64,000 bases of DNA from Poecilobothrus nobilitatus (Eukaryota; Arthropoda; Insecta; Diptera; Dolichopodidae), in contig OX352774.1 in the NCBI GenBank assembly GCA_947095535.1, positions 40,750,496 to 40,814,495 of the forward strand. The letters are read 5' to 3'. This document shows, in pieces, positions 38,648-50,420 of the stretch. Within the stretch, counting starts at the first letter, position 1, and every line of letters starts with the position of its first letter. The notes beneath the pieces were generated by a model that was not told where the DNA came from, searched no databases, and worked only from the letters and a program-made list of their open reading frames with translations. The position numbers and the translations under genes are program-made.

Positions 38648-39542
38648 TTATACTGATACTAAAGTAGTTTTCATGGTATAATAAATTTGCCATTACGTTC
38701 GTACCAAATTAAAGTTCACAAGATAGATATGACAAAATATACTTGTATAAATTCTAGCTCAGAATCAAATTGTGAATTAATCTAGCTATGTTAAAGGAAA
38801 ATCAAATTGTGAATTAATCTAGCTATGCTAAAGGAGCTAAGATTTTCAAATTTTTACAAGATAATTTTTATAAAATTGGTACTTTTGCTATTATAATTAA
38901 TCAAATTTGACTGGGGTATTCGAGTAGATGGCATACAACTTTCAGGTTATAATGAAAATAACTCAGTGTCTTAAAGTTAAGTATATGAAATATCTGAGTT
39001 AGGTGGAAAGAAATCAAATTGTATGCCAACAACTTCTATAAAATTTGGTTGTGCTATAGTACAATAAGTTCGAATAGCTACCATATGACTTCCTTTTTCA
39101 TTTAAGCTAATCTATATATATCCTCATTTCTTAGTACTTAATGAAGCTTGAAATCTAATTTATCTAAAATATGATCAAGTTTTATGGCAATAATATTTAT
39201 GAAGTTGGGTTACTTTAGACGAACAAATTAAGGCTTTTTGCACATCTTGGAACTTAATAATGCTAAGCATTTGAAATCTTACAAAGGGTGATGAAATTAC
39301 GGCAAAAACTTCTGTGAACTTAGTTCGGTTCGGAGCAACCGGTTTGAGTAGATGTAATACAACTCTCAAATTCGTATAAATATATCTCGATACTTAATTA
39401 AATTTAGATGTCTTAAATTTTCTAAAAGATTTTTAAATTTTATGGAAACAACACATCTATTATGTTAGTTAAAATACACTAGAGTTGACACAGTTTACTC
39501 TACACTTTTAAGAATTTTTTAAGACTTTTAAGAATTTTTTTT
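38648..39542 (+). mobile_element. HINE/INE-1-like element, subfamily B, diverged copy
   Basis: It shares GGTATAATAAATTTGCCATT with the copy at 46524, the GTAGATGGCATACAAC-type motifs, and a 3' end reading AGAGTTGACACAG then a T-rich tail. Ends are approximate. A segment of about 33 bp is duplicated side by side at 38763-38828. The minus-strand frame at 39175-39369 is an artefact of this repeat. Confidence 0.6.
38763..38828 (+). repeat. 33-bp tandem duplication in a HINE
   Basis: AATCAAATTGTGAATTAATC TAGCTATGYTAAAGGA occurs twice in a row, with one difference. It is a local duplication private to this copy. Confidence 0.8.
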
Positions 39543-41049
39543 ATTTTCCAAATACAATATATTAACCTTCAATTACAAATTGAAGACATAATTTTAAAAC
39601 TATTATTAAATTTAATAAATGTTTTTTAACTTTAATTTCTTAAAACACTTAAATATTAGTTAATCAACTCTTACACTTATGTATATAAAACAAGTATATA
39701 TATCATGGTGAACATCATATTACTATATATATAATATAACAAAAAAAAAAAAACGTGATTAAAAGTGATTTCCTTTGTATATATTATAAATATATGTAAT
39801 TATTGTTGATATTGGAGTTTAGAAAATATATACCTTCACATAAAAATAAAACAAGAAAAAAAAAACAAAACATAAAAGCAAAATAGAAAAACAAAAGTGT
39901 AATGGAGATCATCATTAATTATCATCAAGAACATCTTAAAAAATCAGTTAAATTAATTTTTTACAGTGAATATCAATAAAATTTTTATATAAATTGAAAG
40001 GTTTTTCTATGTTCCTATAGAAAAAAATTAAAAATTGACAAAAAAGTGCATTCAATTATCTAAAAGGTTACATTATTAGCATTGCGTTTAAATAATATAT
40101 ATGTAGTTTCATTATATGTATATATAAATTTTCATGTATGATATTGACTGTATTTACATATATAGGTTTCTTTAAACATTTATGTAATTTATTCCTAAAA
40201 TTCCTCTAAACTCATCTTTTATCACTCCATTAGAATAACGGATCTGGTAAGGAATCTCGACATTTTAAAACTCATATTTCATAATCTCGCGTCTTGAAAA
40301 TTTTCTTTTTTAAAACCTCACTTTTTAAGACTTTAAGTTTTTTTTTAATTGCGTTTTATTTTTGAATATGTTTGGGTACGCGCCCTAATTTTTTGCCCCC
40401 TTTTTACTTTTCGTGGAAGCATAGAGCGCCCTAATTTAAACGAGCTAATTTAAGAACGCAATTTAAGTAAGGGAAATTTTAGAAATAAATATGTAAAAGA
40501 AAAAATTCATATGTATCAAATATTTTTTTTTCGACAATTATCTTGAATGTATGGAAATTATTTTGTTTATTTTAAATGGTATTTTACCTTTAGACAACAT
40601 CTTTAGATTACCTATCTTAGATTCATATATGTAATTTGAATATTGCTCACTTTTAAAAGGCTTGATGATATAATTTACGTTTGAAATTCTTGGAATTTCC
40701 TATGAAAACAAATCTGCATGTAATAACATAATTAATTATTTTATGTTAATATAATTAATTTTAAATCACTTTAAAAGGTTGTGGTTAGTAAATTAAATTT
40801 TAACGTTTATAAAATAGTGACAGAAATGCAAAAATAACTTACAATTGCTCTGACAAGATTGGGAAAAATCGTTAACTGTGAAATATGTAACATAAAAAAA
40901 AAACTGCTATAAAAAAATTAAAAAATAAAGAGAATAATGAAAAAGTAAAATAAAAGTGAGTAAATTTTAGACTTTTTAAAAAGAATAGGACAAAATATAA
41001 AAATATTATAAATATAATAGTTAAATTTGAGCAAACTTGAGAAAAATGG
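39543..41049. other. AT-rich spacer with a CG-containing patch at 40230-40470
   Basis: The patch has TACGCGCCCTAATTTTTTGC and AGAGCGCCCTAATTTAAACG, two copies of GCGCCCTAATTT about 45 bp apart. It is unrelated to the other repeats here. The minus frame at 40918-41211 is low complexity. Confidence 0.5.
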
Positions 41050-42054
41050 TTGTTCTTTTGTTATAATGTTATGTAGAATATGGCTATTTTTTTGTTTATT
41101 GGTATGGTGTTTGTAACCACCAAAAGGAAGCGAGTTAGATATGGACATGTATATATGTATATTCTGAATCAGGATTACCTCCTGAGTCAATTTAACGATG
41201 TCTGTCCGCACGATAACTCAAAAATTAGTAAAGCTATCTTGATGAAATTTATATAGTAGGTTACTAATTACAAAAAGAAGGGGGATTTCGGATCTGGACA
41301 AAATTTGTAAATGGGTTCGGATTCTGGAAGCATCCAAATGATCCCGGAGCAAACGAGATTATCTCCAAAATCAACAAAGATAGAACATTTAAATTTGGTA
41401 AAATGATGTTCCTTTATGTTTGATTTATGTTTCTGAAATTTGAGAGAATTTGGTCCATTGGTTCGGATTTTGGAAGCTTCCGCACGAGCACCAGAGCAAA
41501 CGAGTATATCTCCAAAACCAACAAAAATAGAACCTTTATATTTAGTAGAAGGGTGCTCTGTTATATGTTTCCTTTTCTTTAAAATTGGAAACTGACATTT
41601 CAAAGAATTTGGACCATGGTTTCGTATTTTGGAAACTTTCGAACGAGTACAAGAGGAAACGAGCATACCACCAAAACCAATAAGATAGAACCTTTAAAAT
41701 TGGTAAAAGAGTGTTTTGTAACGTTTCCTCTATGCCTCTGAGATGGATATGATGAATTGGAGTGGCAATTCGAGTGGGTGACACACGCCTCCCAAGACCT
41801 AACAAGCATATCTTCGAAATTCATAAAAATAGAAACTTGAAATTTTAATTTTAATTTTGTACAAGGGATGCCTCTTTTACGTTCCGAGAAGAGGCATCCG
41901 AGTTGAAATGCGAGTTGAATAAGGAAGAAAATGGAAGCGGTTCAAGCAGCTGCCAAAAAAACTATATAGATTTTTAATTTATTTGGAATTATCTGGTGTA
42001 GGGTATTAATAAGTCGGTTGCATCGACTTACTGTAACATTTACTTGTTTTTTTT
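41050..42054 (+). mobile_element. HINE/INE-1-like element, subfamily C, with central tandem repeats
   Basis: The 5' part holds TTTGTAACCACC..GCGAGTTAGATATGG and TCTGTCCGCACGATAACTC, as in the other HINEs. The 3' part holds GGGTAT, a hairpin (AAGTCG at 42011-42016 with CGACTT at 42024-42029), then TTTACTTG and a T run, which is the INE-1-type end. Between them are four tandem units (listed separately). Minus-strand frames of 74-132 codons at 41268-41824 come from the repeated units and are not genes. The exact 5' end is unclear. Confidence 0.62.
41308..41879 (+). repeat. Four tandem units of ~150 bp inside the subfamily C HINE
   Basis: Unit starts are near 41315, 41462, 41621 and 41769. Each carries a TTCGNATTYTGGAAR-type opening (modified in the fourth), a GAGCANACGAG-type block, CCAAAACCAA, ATAGAACCTTTA and a TTTCCT stretch. 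Units differ at many positions, so the array is old. Central ~150-bp tandem repeats are also known from the Drosophila DINE-TR1 group, a structural parallel. Confidence 0.65.
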
Positions 42055-43762
42055 ACTTTAGTTAAATGAACAATTCATTTAGTTTAATGAACAATTCATC
42101 AATTCAATTCACAATTTGAATTGCTAATATAGAAAAAAAATTTACTTTGAATATACTTTGAATAAATTAATATATTAAATTCATTTATATTTATTGGATA
42201 AAGAAAAATAAGACATTATAACTATTCTTTATATTTATAAGTAACGATATCATTGTACAACTCTATAGTCTGTACGATGCGCAACGAATTAATTATAAAA
42301 TGAAAATAAAAAAAAAAATATTTAAAAACATTATATAACAATAACAATAATATACATATTAATAAACTTCTTTAAAATTTTATTTTGTTTTATCCAATTA
42401 ACCTTGAATTAAAAATCTCATACCATTTAAGCAATCTTACAGATACATAAGTATATTAATGTTTTATTCAGAATCATTCATTTTATTTCTTAAAAATCAG
42501 AATAAGTATACAGACATTTTTTTTAAATAATAATTAAAAATACTTTACTTTGCTTATTATTAATTTTTTTATTTATTTCTTTTTTTTTTATTTTAGATTT
42601 TTCCATTTGTAAAATAATAGTTAATTATTATTTTTCCGTTTATTTTTTTATTTATTTATTTTTTTTTTTTAATAGAAAACCATTTTTGGTTTTTTTAATT
42701 AAGATACTTAAATATTTTTATTGATGAAATTGAAAAGAACCTTTAATTATTTATTTTTTTTTTTTTTGTTGTTGCCATATAAATAATTTAATATGCACAA
42801 TAATTGTTAAATAGTAGTACTTTATTAAATTTTTAATTTTATTTTTTTTAATTTTATTTTAATAGAATAATAAAAAAAAAAAAATAAAATTTTAATTTCA
42901 GAATTCAAAAATTTCACATAAAAATGGACAGAATACTTATTTAGAGCATATTCAAATAGTTGAATTTCATTGAATTTTTAGAATTCCATATTATTTTTTC
43001 TCTAATTAATTTTACTCTTAACTCTTATAAGTATGTACTTTTATATTTAAGAAATTTACGGGTATGATAGAAGAAAAAAAAATTGAATTTACTGATTTGG
43101 GTAAATGTTTTCTTATTCTGAACTTTTTATGTATTCAAATTAAAGTATGAGATGTTCAATTTGGATATGAAAAAAATAAATTTAATAGTAAAACTGGAAG
43201 AAAATGTCATTTGATAAAAGATACTGTACTTCCGATTTCCACAATTAATTAAAATTTTGATATTAAAAGAACTTTGTTTATAAAATTCGAAAATAAATTT
43301 CCATGTTTTCGAATATCTGTATCTATAGACTAGAGAAATTATGTCAATATTTAAAAAAAAATCAGCTGTCTCCACCACAGGACCGACCGCCACTACACGA
43401 AAAGTACAATGCCAAAATTTATAGATTGTTTACATAATAATTTATATATATCAAAGCAAAATAACTTCTAATATTTTAACAACATTTTGTTTTATTCAAC
43501 AACAATAATAAAAAGCAATGAAATCGTAAAAATACATGTGCATTCATTCATACATCCATTTACCTTATTATGTAATGTCATCAACAAAAGAATAATATGC
43601 ATAGATATAAGCATATACATATTATGTATGTCCATATATAAATTTTTAAAGATATAAAAAAAAACAAAAAAATTGTTCATATACATAAATTCATATGGTT
43701 ATGTATGAAATTTGGACTTAAAAAAAAAATTAAATAAAAGTTAAAGTTAGTCGGAGCGAAAA
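42055..43762. other. AT-rich spacer
   Basis: A short duplicated ATGAACAATTCATTTAGTTT-type unit at 42064-42100. Minus frames at 43127-43393 and 43492-43686 show no family features. Confidence 0.6.
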
Positions 43763-44092
43763 ATGTTCTATGGCAAAGTTGTTGCTCTTCACTTATGTAA
43801 CAACTTTTTCTTAATAACTTTTCTCATAAAATTTTTCTATTACGAAATATTTGTAAAAAACTTAAAAAGTATACTAGTAAAGTACCACTTGCGGTTGTCC
43901 GATTTGCTCCAAAAGCTTATCAATCTGAGATATTTACGTCAAAACCGTAAATATGAAATTGCAAAAAATTCCGCTCAGTCATTTAAGCTGTACACGTGCC
44001 CACAGACACACACACAGACGGACATCATGCTAAAAAAATGTTTACAGTCTTCTCCACACCAGGGTAGTGCATATTTGCCAAAACTAGGGTAA
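43763..44092 (+). repeat. Repeat-like segment with a 109-codon chance frame
   Basis: The stretch is richer in complex sequence than its surroundings and ends in CACACACACAGACGGACATC, a wording I associate with dispersed insect repeats rather than genes. The open frame has no recognisable domain, its last third is the CA-rich part (CPQTHTQTD), and there are no flanking splice signals I trust. No second copy is visible here. Confidence 0.35.
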
Positions 44093-44380
44093 ACATTTTT
44101 AATATGAAAACAATACCTACCTTATACATAATTGTATGCGGTCGGTAAAAATGGGAGCATAAAAAATGATACGTATAATATAATCTGTTCTATTACATAA
44201 TAAAAAAATCAATTTCTTTAAAAAGTCATTTAAGATTAAAAAAAACTTTGATTAAAAAATTAAAGAATACAATAAAATTGAAACCAAGGCGTATAGAAAG
44301 GCGGTATATGATTTACAAAGTGTAATATTTATAAGCGATGATATATTAAAGAATATTATATTTGAAGCCCAATCTATAAT

Positions 44381-44450
44381 CAGTGGTGCAGTAGTTAAAA
44401 TACCGGTGTTTTATTTCGGTTGAAACTCCGGTTAGGTCATACATATAAAT
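44381..44450 (+). mobile_element. SINE-2 head-like fragment
   Basis: CAGTGGTGCAGTAGTTAAAA resembles an A-box region, followed by CCGGTG and a GGTTGAAACTCC B-box-like stretch. It is too decayed to be a tRNA gene. Confidence 0.4.
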
Positions 44451-45049
44451 TAGATTAGAATATAATTTATAAGATAACCTGACCGGACCAAATATTTTGT
44501 TTACAATACAATTTGTTACTACTTATGTTACCATACCTAATTGTCCATTTATTTAATGAATAAGTATGGGATAACAATTCTATATTTGTTTATTTAAAAA
44601 TCTTTTAAAACTATGGTTTTATAAATTAATTAATAACAGTTTAACAGATTAAAATTTTTTTTAATCAAATTTTTTTGTAAAATTATATAAGTTGAGTTTT
44701 GAGGAAAAGATTTTTTATTTTATTTCTATTAACTCACAGGATATTTCTATAAATTTTTATATATAAAACTAACCAAAATATTTTGAAATTTAGGAATTAT
44801 CTAAACAAGTCAATATTACATGCTTATATTACTGAAGACTTCAATAGTGTTGAAGAACGAAACAATTTCTATATTTACCCGGGTGGGTTATATAGAGATT
44901 AATAAAAAATTATATAGAATTGTCTTATAATATAATAATATATAAATACAATTAGTATAGGTAATATAAAAAAAAATAATTATATATAATAAATCGTATA
45001 ATAATTAATACCATATCGTAATATATACTAAAATAAAAAATAAATCTTG

Positions 45050-45232
45050 TAATAGATATGGTGCATAAATAAAAATAAAATATTTGTGTATTGTGCAATA
45101 GTTACAGCCGTGTAATTTACAGCTTAGTTAAACTATACTGATTCCAGGAACTGAAGCTTAGTTAAATATGAATAAAAAATGAATAGGTGGATTCCCAAAG
45201 ATCATATCTTATAGGAGTGGAAAGGAAAACAA
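45050..45232 (+). mobile_element. SINE-2 body, plus strand
   Basis: It contains AATAGATATGGTGCATAAAT, CAATAGTTACAGCC, ACTGAAGCTTAGTTAAATAT and the tail GTGGATTCCC..TATAGGAGTGG. The head is absent or decayed. A separate head-like piece lies at 44381-44450. Confidence 0.5.
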
Positions 45233-46523
45233 AATTTTTCATTGAATTTTATTGTAAAGAGTATTGTTAAAGTTAAATTATCCTTCATTCAATACTAAGA
45301 GAAAATTATTTATTTAATAAAATTTTGCACTTTATAGATAATTACAAATTTTAAACTTCAATTTGATTTAATATGAAATGAAACCTAAAAAAAAATTCCT
45401 TTTTTATAAAAACAGGTTGTTTTCAATTTTTGAACTTATATATATCTGTTATATATCTGTTATATATAATATATCTGTTAAAACCAATATATCTGTTAAA
45501 ACCAATATAACTATTACAACATATCTTACACTTGTTATAAAACCGCATAAATCTTTTAAAATTCCAAGTTTTTGGTTTTAATCATTTGGAAGATATTTTC
45601 TGACTTATGTGGCCTGTTTCCGAACTAAATAAAAAATATTCTTCAACAACATCAACTTTAATTTTTTAATGAAGTTAATATATGTATGGTTATGGTTAAT
45701 TTCATATAGTTTCATCTCAAACGAAGTATAAGTATATTTTAAGCAGTCGCATTGATTTACACTCATCAAATTTAAAAGTATCGTTTTTTTCAATTTTTTT
45801 TTTTTTTTTAAATAAAAAATAAAATATAAAATTAATAATTTGCAATTGTAATGAAATAATCGCATAAACAAATAAATATTTAATATAAAATTATAATATT
45901 TACAATGTACACGTATACTCTGAGAATAATAAAAATTCTAAATAATTTATACATTGAATTTTAATCCCATAATCGAAAACAATGCTAAGTTACATGAAAG
46001 AACAGAACAAAAGGGAGTTTATTTTTTTTTTATTTTTTAATAATAAATTTAATAATAAAATATATTTTATACATTTATATATATATATACAAGTTCATAT
46101 TAAACTACTTATATAATTTCCCTGTATAAAATTTTCTTTTTTTTTTTTTTTTAATTCTTTAGTTTAGAAGGTTCTGATCTCATCATTATGTCATTTTTTA
46201 TCATATATAATTAATCATAAACAACATCATTGTTTTTTATTCTTTTTTTCTTTTTAATTTACAATTTAAATTTAAAATAAATTTAAAAAAAAAAAACAAT
46301 CAAAATAAAATGTTAATATTAAATAAAATTTCAATTCTTTTCACAGCATGTTTTTATGGTCTATGCGATCTGATAAAAAAAAAATAAAAAAATAATTTTA
46401 ATTTTCTTCAGATTTCAAATAAATATTATGTACTTACAACTCACATATGAATTTTCAAAATATTTTGTCAAACGTATCATTTTTAAAAAGTAGTTTATTA
46501 GATATAAAAATGATTTTTCTTCT
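45233..46523. other. AT-rich spacer
   Basis: ATATATCTGTTA tandem wording at 45440-45515. Frames at 45378-45581 (+) and 45605-45871 (-) are low complexity. No gene. Confidence 0.6.
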
Positions 46524-47150
46524 TTATACCCGTATGAACTATGTTCAAGGGTATAATAAATTTGCCATTACGTTTGTGACACCTTAAAGGAGTCGAGCTA
46601 GATATAGTGTCAAAGGTATGGATCGGCTCAGAATCGAATTCTGAGTCGATTAAGCCATGTACGTCCGTCCGTCCGCACGATAACTCAAAAAATAAAGGAG
46701 CTAAAATAAAGGGGGCTGAAATTTTTTTTACGTCACTTTTACAAAATTGTTAGTTTTGCTATTTAACTCCAGCATTTTCGGCCGCCGGATTCGAGTAGCT
46801 GCCATACAACTTCTCTTTTTAAATGAAAATAACTCATTGAAGCTAGCTATCTGAAATTTAGTGAAAAAGGGTCGAGTTGCATGCCAAAAACTTTTATAAA
46901 ATTTATTGGTCTAAAGCAGCCGGTTCAGGCTTTTTGCATTTCTTGAAACTTAATTAAGCTAGGCGCAATAGATTCGGGTAGCTATCATACAACTCCACAA
47001 TTTACATAAATATATCTCTGTAGTTCGGTACTAAAACATCTGAATGTTTTTAAAAGATGATTAAGTTTTATAGAAACAGGATATATTACGTTCATACGGG
47101 TATCCCAGAGTTTACACAGTCTATTCTACTGCACTCTTTCTCGTTTTTTT
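46524..47150 (+). mobile_element. HINE/INE-1-like element, subfamily B, compact copy
   Basis: A perfect 14-bp subterminal inverted repeat (ATACCCGTATGAAC at 46526-46539, reverse complement at 47090-47103) bounds a ~0.63 kb element. Inside are a GAGCTAGATAT motif, CGTCCGTCCGTCC near 46663, and two versions of a GTAGCTRYCATACAAC motif. It ends TTTCTCG plus seven T, like the Drosophila INE-1 terminus. Confidence 0.7.
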
Positions 47151-47609
47151 ATCAAATTATTTCCTTACAAATGAAAATCTAAAATTGACAGCATGAAAAA
47201 AAATCAAATTAAAAAAAAAATTATAAGATACACGTACAAATGATAAGAAATAATTTTGTTAATTACTATTTTGTATTATGAATGAAAGAAAGTATGTATT
47301 TATGTACATAAGCATGTTATATTACAAGTTATGTATAATTGATATTTAATTTGTTTTTTAAGTAAAAAAAAACAACAAATTTAATTGCTATCTGCACATT
47401 TATTAAACCACGACAAACTGTTTTGAAACTCTCAACATATTCATCAAAATTAACTGTTAAGGTTGTACCCTTGTAGTTTACTGCATAGTTAATATAGCTT
47501 TTAAGTTAAGTATGTATAAACCAAATATAGAAATAAATTATATACAAAATAACTAAACTCAAAGCATGCTAAGAGTATATAGGCAAAATGATGTTATTCA
47601 GAATCAGGA

Positions 47610-47725
47610 GTGTCAATTGACTGTATTTATATGTACAAGTTTCCTGGATTATTTTTTGACTGGATTTCATTTTCCTGTACTATCATTTAACTGGATCCTG
47701 TTCTATCATTTGCCTCAATTTAAAT
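47610..47725 (-). repeat. Short minisatellite, complementary to the one at 2545
   Basis: Loose units TTGACTGTAT, TTGACTGGATTTCATT, CCTGTACTATCATTTAACTG and CCTGTTCTATCATTTG are the reverse complement of the 2545 motif. The 60-codon frame here is a by-product. Confidence 0.5.
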
Positions 47726-47744
47726 CAGTTATTTTTGTTGTAAT

Positions 47745-48195
47745 GTAAGCTAAATTTTGGAGAGAAATTTTATAGTTGGGTAGAAAATCCGGCTTTTACA
47801 CTTTTCCCAGAAGTAATATATGTATTATGGAATATATGCGAGATTCTGAATTAGGACTGATATCATATTTCGTACAAAATTAGGAAATTAATAATTTGTT
47901 TAAGAAGAGTTTCGGGATGGTATCTCCCATTATTTTAAAATTTTTTTTGTTGAAATATGTACACAAAATAATAATTAGGAGAGATTTTAGAATTGGGTTA
48001 AAAATCAGGGGTTCCAATTATTTGTTTGCCGAAGATTTGGAAATGTGTATTAAAATATTATATGTATTGGAATTATTTATTGAAATATGTATCTAAACAA
48101 TAATTTGGAAACGTTTTGGAGTTGGATACAAAATCAGTGCTATACGCTTTTCCCAAAATATATAGATATATGTATATGCGAGATATCAAATAAGG
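47745..48195 (+). repeat. Diverged tandem repeat, roughly 170 bp period
   Basis: Three units share a TTGGAGAGATTTTAGARTTGG-type block, AAAATCMG, CTTTTCCC and a TATATGCGAGAT block. Related wording (CAGTTGGATACAAAATCA) recurs alone at 58076-58093. The 66-codon frame at 47896-48096 lies inside and is not a gene. Confidence 0.5.
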
Positions 48196-48619
48196 AGGGA
48201 TTTTAAGTTAATTCTGTTTTACAAAAAAATACTTAATAACTCAATAAATTTAAACACTATTCTTTTTTAATAATTTTTTTTTCTTATAAAATAAATTCGA
48301 CCAATTTTTGTTTAACATAGTGATAAAACAAAAATTAATATCTATTACTTTAAATTAAATGTCACCCATTTCTTAAACTTTAAATTTGTTCGTAAGAACT
48401 TTGTTTGCTTATTTTTTTTGTCAAATATTTCTTTTTGTGTTTTCTAGCTTCATATTATATTTTTCTTTACTTTCATAATCATCTTAAAAAATAGGTAGCC
48501 TGCACCCTTCTAATATTCAACATTAGTCGATTCAGAATACCCTTTTCTCATTATTATAATTAGCCGTATCCGGCTAAAATAAGTTTTAAACTTCATGAGA
48601 TTGAAAATAAAGAGAAATT

Positions 48620-48753
48620 AAAGGGCCTTGAATCCCACACACGCCGTAAGAGTAATTCCGCATTACGACATGTATAGCCACGTCTGAAAAGGAAAGGCTA
48701 TGTAATTTCCTTGTTACATTTATGTGGCAGGGAAATGCACTAAAAAAACAAAG
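48620..48753 (+). mobile_element. SINE-1, head-deleted copy with target duplication
   Basis: It starts with GGGCCT, jumps directly to GAATCCCACACAC of the B-box region, then has the full tail blocks and an A-rich end. Direct repeats ATAAAGAGAAATT (48607-48619, 48754-48766) flank it perfectly. The A box and most of the tRNA-like head are missing. Confidence 0.82.
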
Positions 48754-48766
48754 ATAAAGAGAAATT

Positions 48767-50074
48767 TTTGACTTACCCTGTAGTAAAAATGATGTATTTT
48801 TTTGAAGATTTTAACTAACTAGATATACCGATATACCGAGCGGAGTATTGAAAAGCGCGACTCCCAACATTTATTTTGTTTTATGAATATTTTGAACAAC
48901 TTTTTACTAATGAAACTCGAAAAATAACTGTTAAAAGATTGTTATCAAAAACCTAATTCATAAGCTCAACTAATAACCATTAAAAAAAGCACATCCAAAA
49001 AAAACAAAAAAAATTGTTTACATAGAAGTTTCTATTTAAATTTTTTCAAAAAACTGTAAAAAAAAATATCCGACAAGAGTTCAAAAGTACAAACCATCAA
49101 TTTTATTTTGAAAATTACTTTCAAGTTCAACAAGTTCAAATAAATATATAAAATTACACACAGAAATATTGAAAATTATTTTAAATAAAAAATTGAATAA
49201 TTTTCAATTATTTTACTCCTGTTTACATTATTGAATAATTTATAAAAATTTTCCTCTGCTCTTAAATAAATTATTTGCCATGGCCTAAAACCCAAAAAAT
49301 AAAAAAATGAATTATTTTTACCACTTAATTTGAAAAAATAAGTGTCGAATCAAATTATAATTTGTTACAAAACGTGACTAAATTTTTGTTATTTTTTTTT
49401 TTTTTGTTTTTTTTTTTTATCACCTTCACACTAAGATCGCTCTAAATTAAATTGGTTATGTGAATAATATAACAATTTCATCCATCACCTTCTATTCATT
49501 GACTCTTGAAATAATTGATTAATCAAAAATTAGTGGTCATCATGATCATGAGATATGTCATAAATTTTATCTTTTTTTTTTTTTTTAAATAATGCTCGAT
49601 CATCATACCAACATTTAACATATAGCTACCAATAATTAATTTTAACTTGTGATTGTCGGTTAGATTACAAATAATATTAAAAAAATAAAATAAAATAGTA
49701 TTAAAATGGAATGAACGCCAAACACTGTCTGCCTGCATAGTTATAGTTTTTATGTTTTATTAATTTTTTTAAGTTTGAAACAGTTTACTGTAATTTATTG
49801 CAAACTTAAAAAACATATAACGGTTTCACTGCGTCTATTTTATTTTATTAAGCTAAATTTAAAAAATTATCGGTGACTCAATAATTCTAATATTAATTTT
49901 TTTTTGGCATACTTATCCGTAAATCTTTAAAAATAAAAATTTTAGATCCACTAATTACTGTAAAACAAATGATTAGTTACCTAGCTCTATTCCTATTGAT
50001 TGCCTCAGAAGTCATATAGTAATTGTGATTAAAATTTTCAAACAGAGTCTAACAATTTAATAACTGTGAGATTA
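48767..50074. other. AT-rich spacer
   Basis: No recognised feature. The minus frame at 49523-49738 is low complexity. Confidence 0.6.
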
Positions 50075-50420
50075 TTATTTATAAACGAGTCGGCACCAGC
50101 AAACTGCAGATCAGATCTTGGGCTAAGCGTTAAAAATACGCCACCTGTCCATATACCTGTAGAAACCCTCAAATTTAAAGTTAAGAAGAACTTCCATGAG
50201 TTAACGAGGGGGTAAATTTTGTAAAGAAGTTGACGCGACAGGAAGTGTGGAGAACTTTCTTTGTGCCTGTCCTTGCATGTGAAGAAAAAGACGGAAATAT
50301 CTCGGTAGTTACTTTTCCAAGATTTAGGTGAACTCTCTGAAATGGATCTGAGAAGCTGTGAAAGCACTTTCGTCATAGTGGTATTATCGTGGAAGCTTTG
50401 CTTATGCTTATTTAAAGAAG
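50075..50420 (+). pseudogene. Decayed jockey/R1-type non-LTR ORF2 end
   Basis: The plus strand reads NESA, then DLGLS near 50085-50130 (RNase H end-like), a TCPYTC region near 50150, and FCKEVDATGSVENFLCACP from 50217. After a stop, RKRRKYLGSYFSK follows. That is the C-x2-C..H-x4-C tail, with the first Cys changed to Gly (GGT) and the His to Asn (AAC), each one base from the expected codon. CATAGTGGTATTATCG at 50374-50389 resembles a jockey-type 3' UTR. The 112-codon minus-strand frame over this span is an antisense artefact. Confidence 0.5.

Noticed and set aside
41268..41824. Three overlapping minus-strand frames of 74-132 codons
   Set aside because: They read through the tandem units of the subfamily C HINE. 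The internal peptide repetition follows the DNA repeat, and the frames differ between units.
43763..44092. 109-codon plus-strand frame with ATG
   Set aside because: No domain, CA-microsatellite-like end, repeat-like wording and no support from neighbouring exons.
50038..50376. 112-codon minus-strand frame
   Set aside because: The recognisable protein signal (Cys/His tail) is on the opposite strand, so this is an antisense shadow of a decayed retrotransposon.
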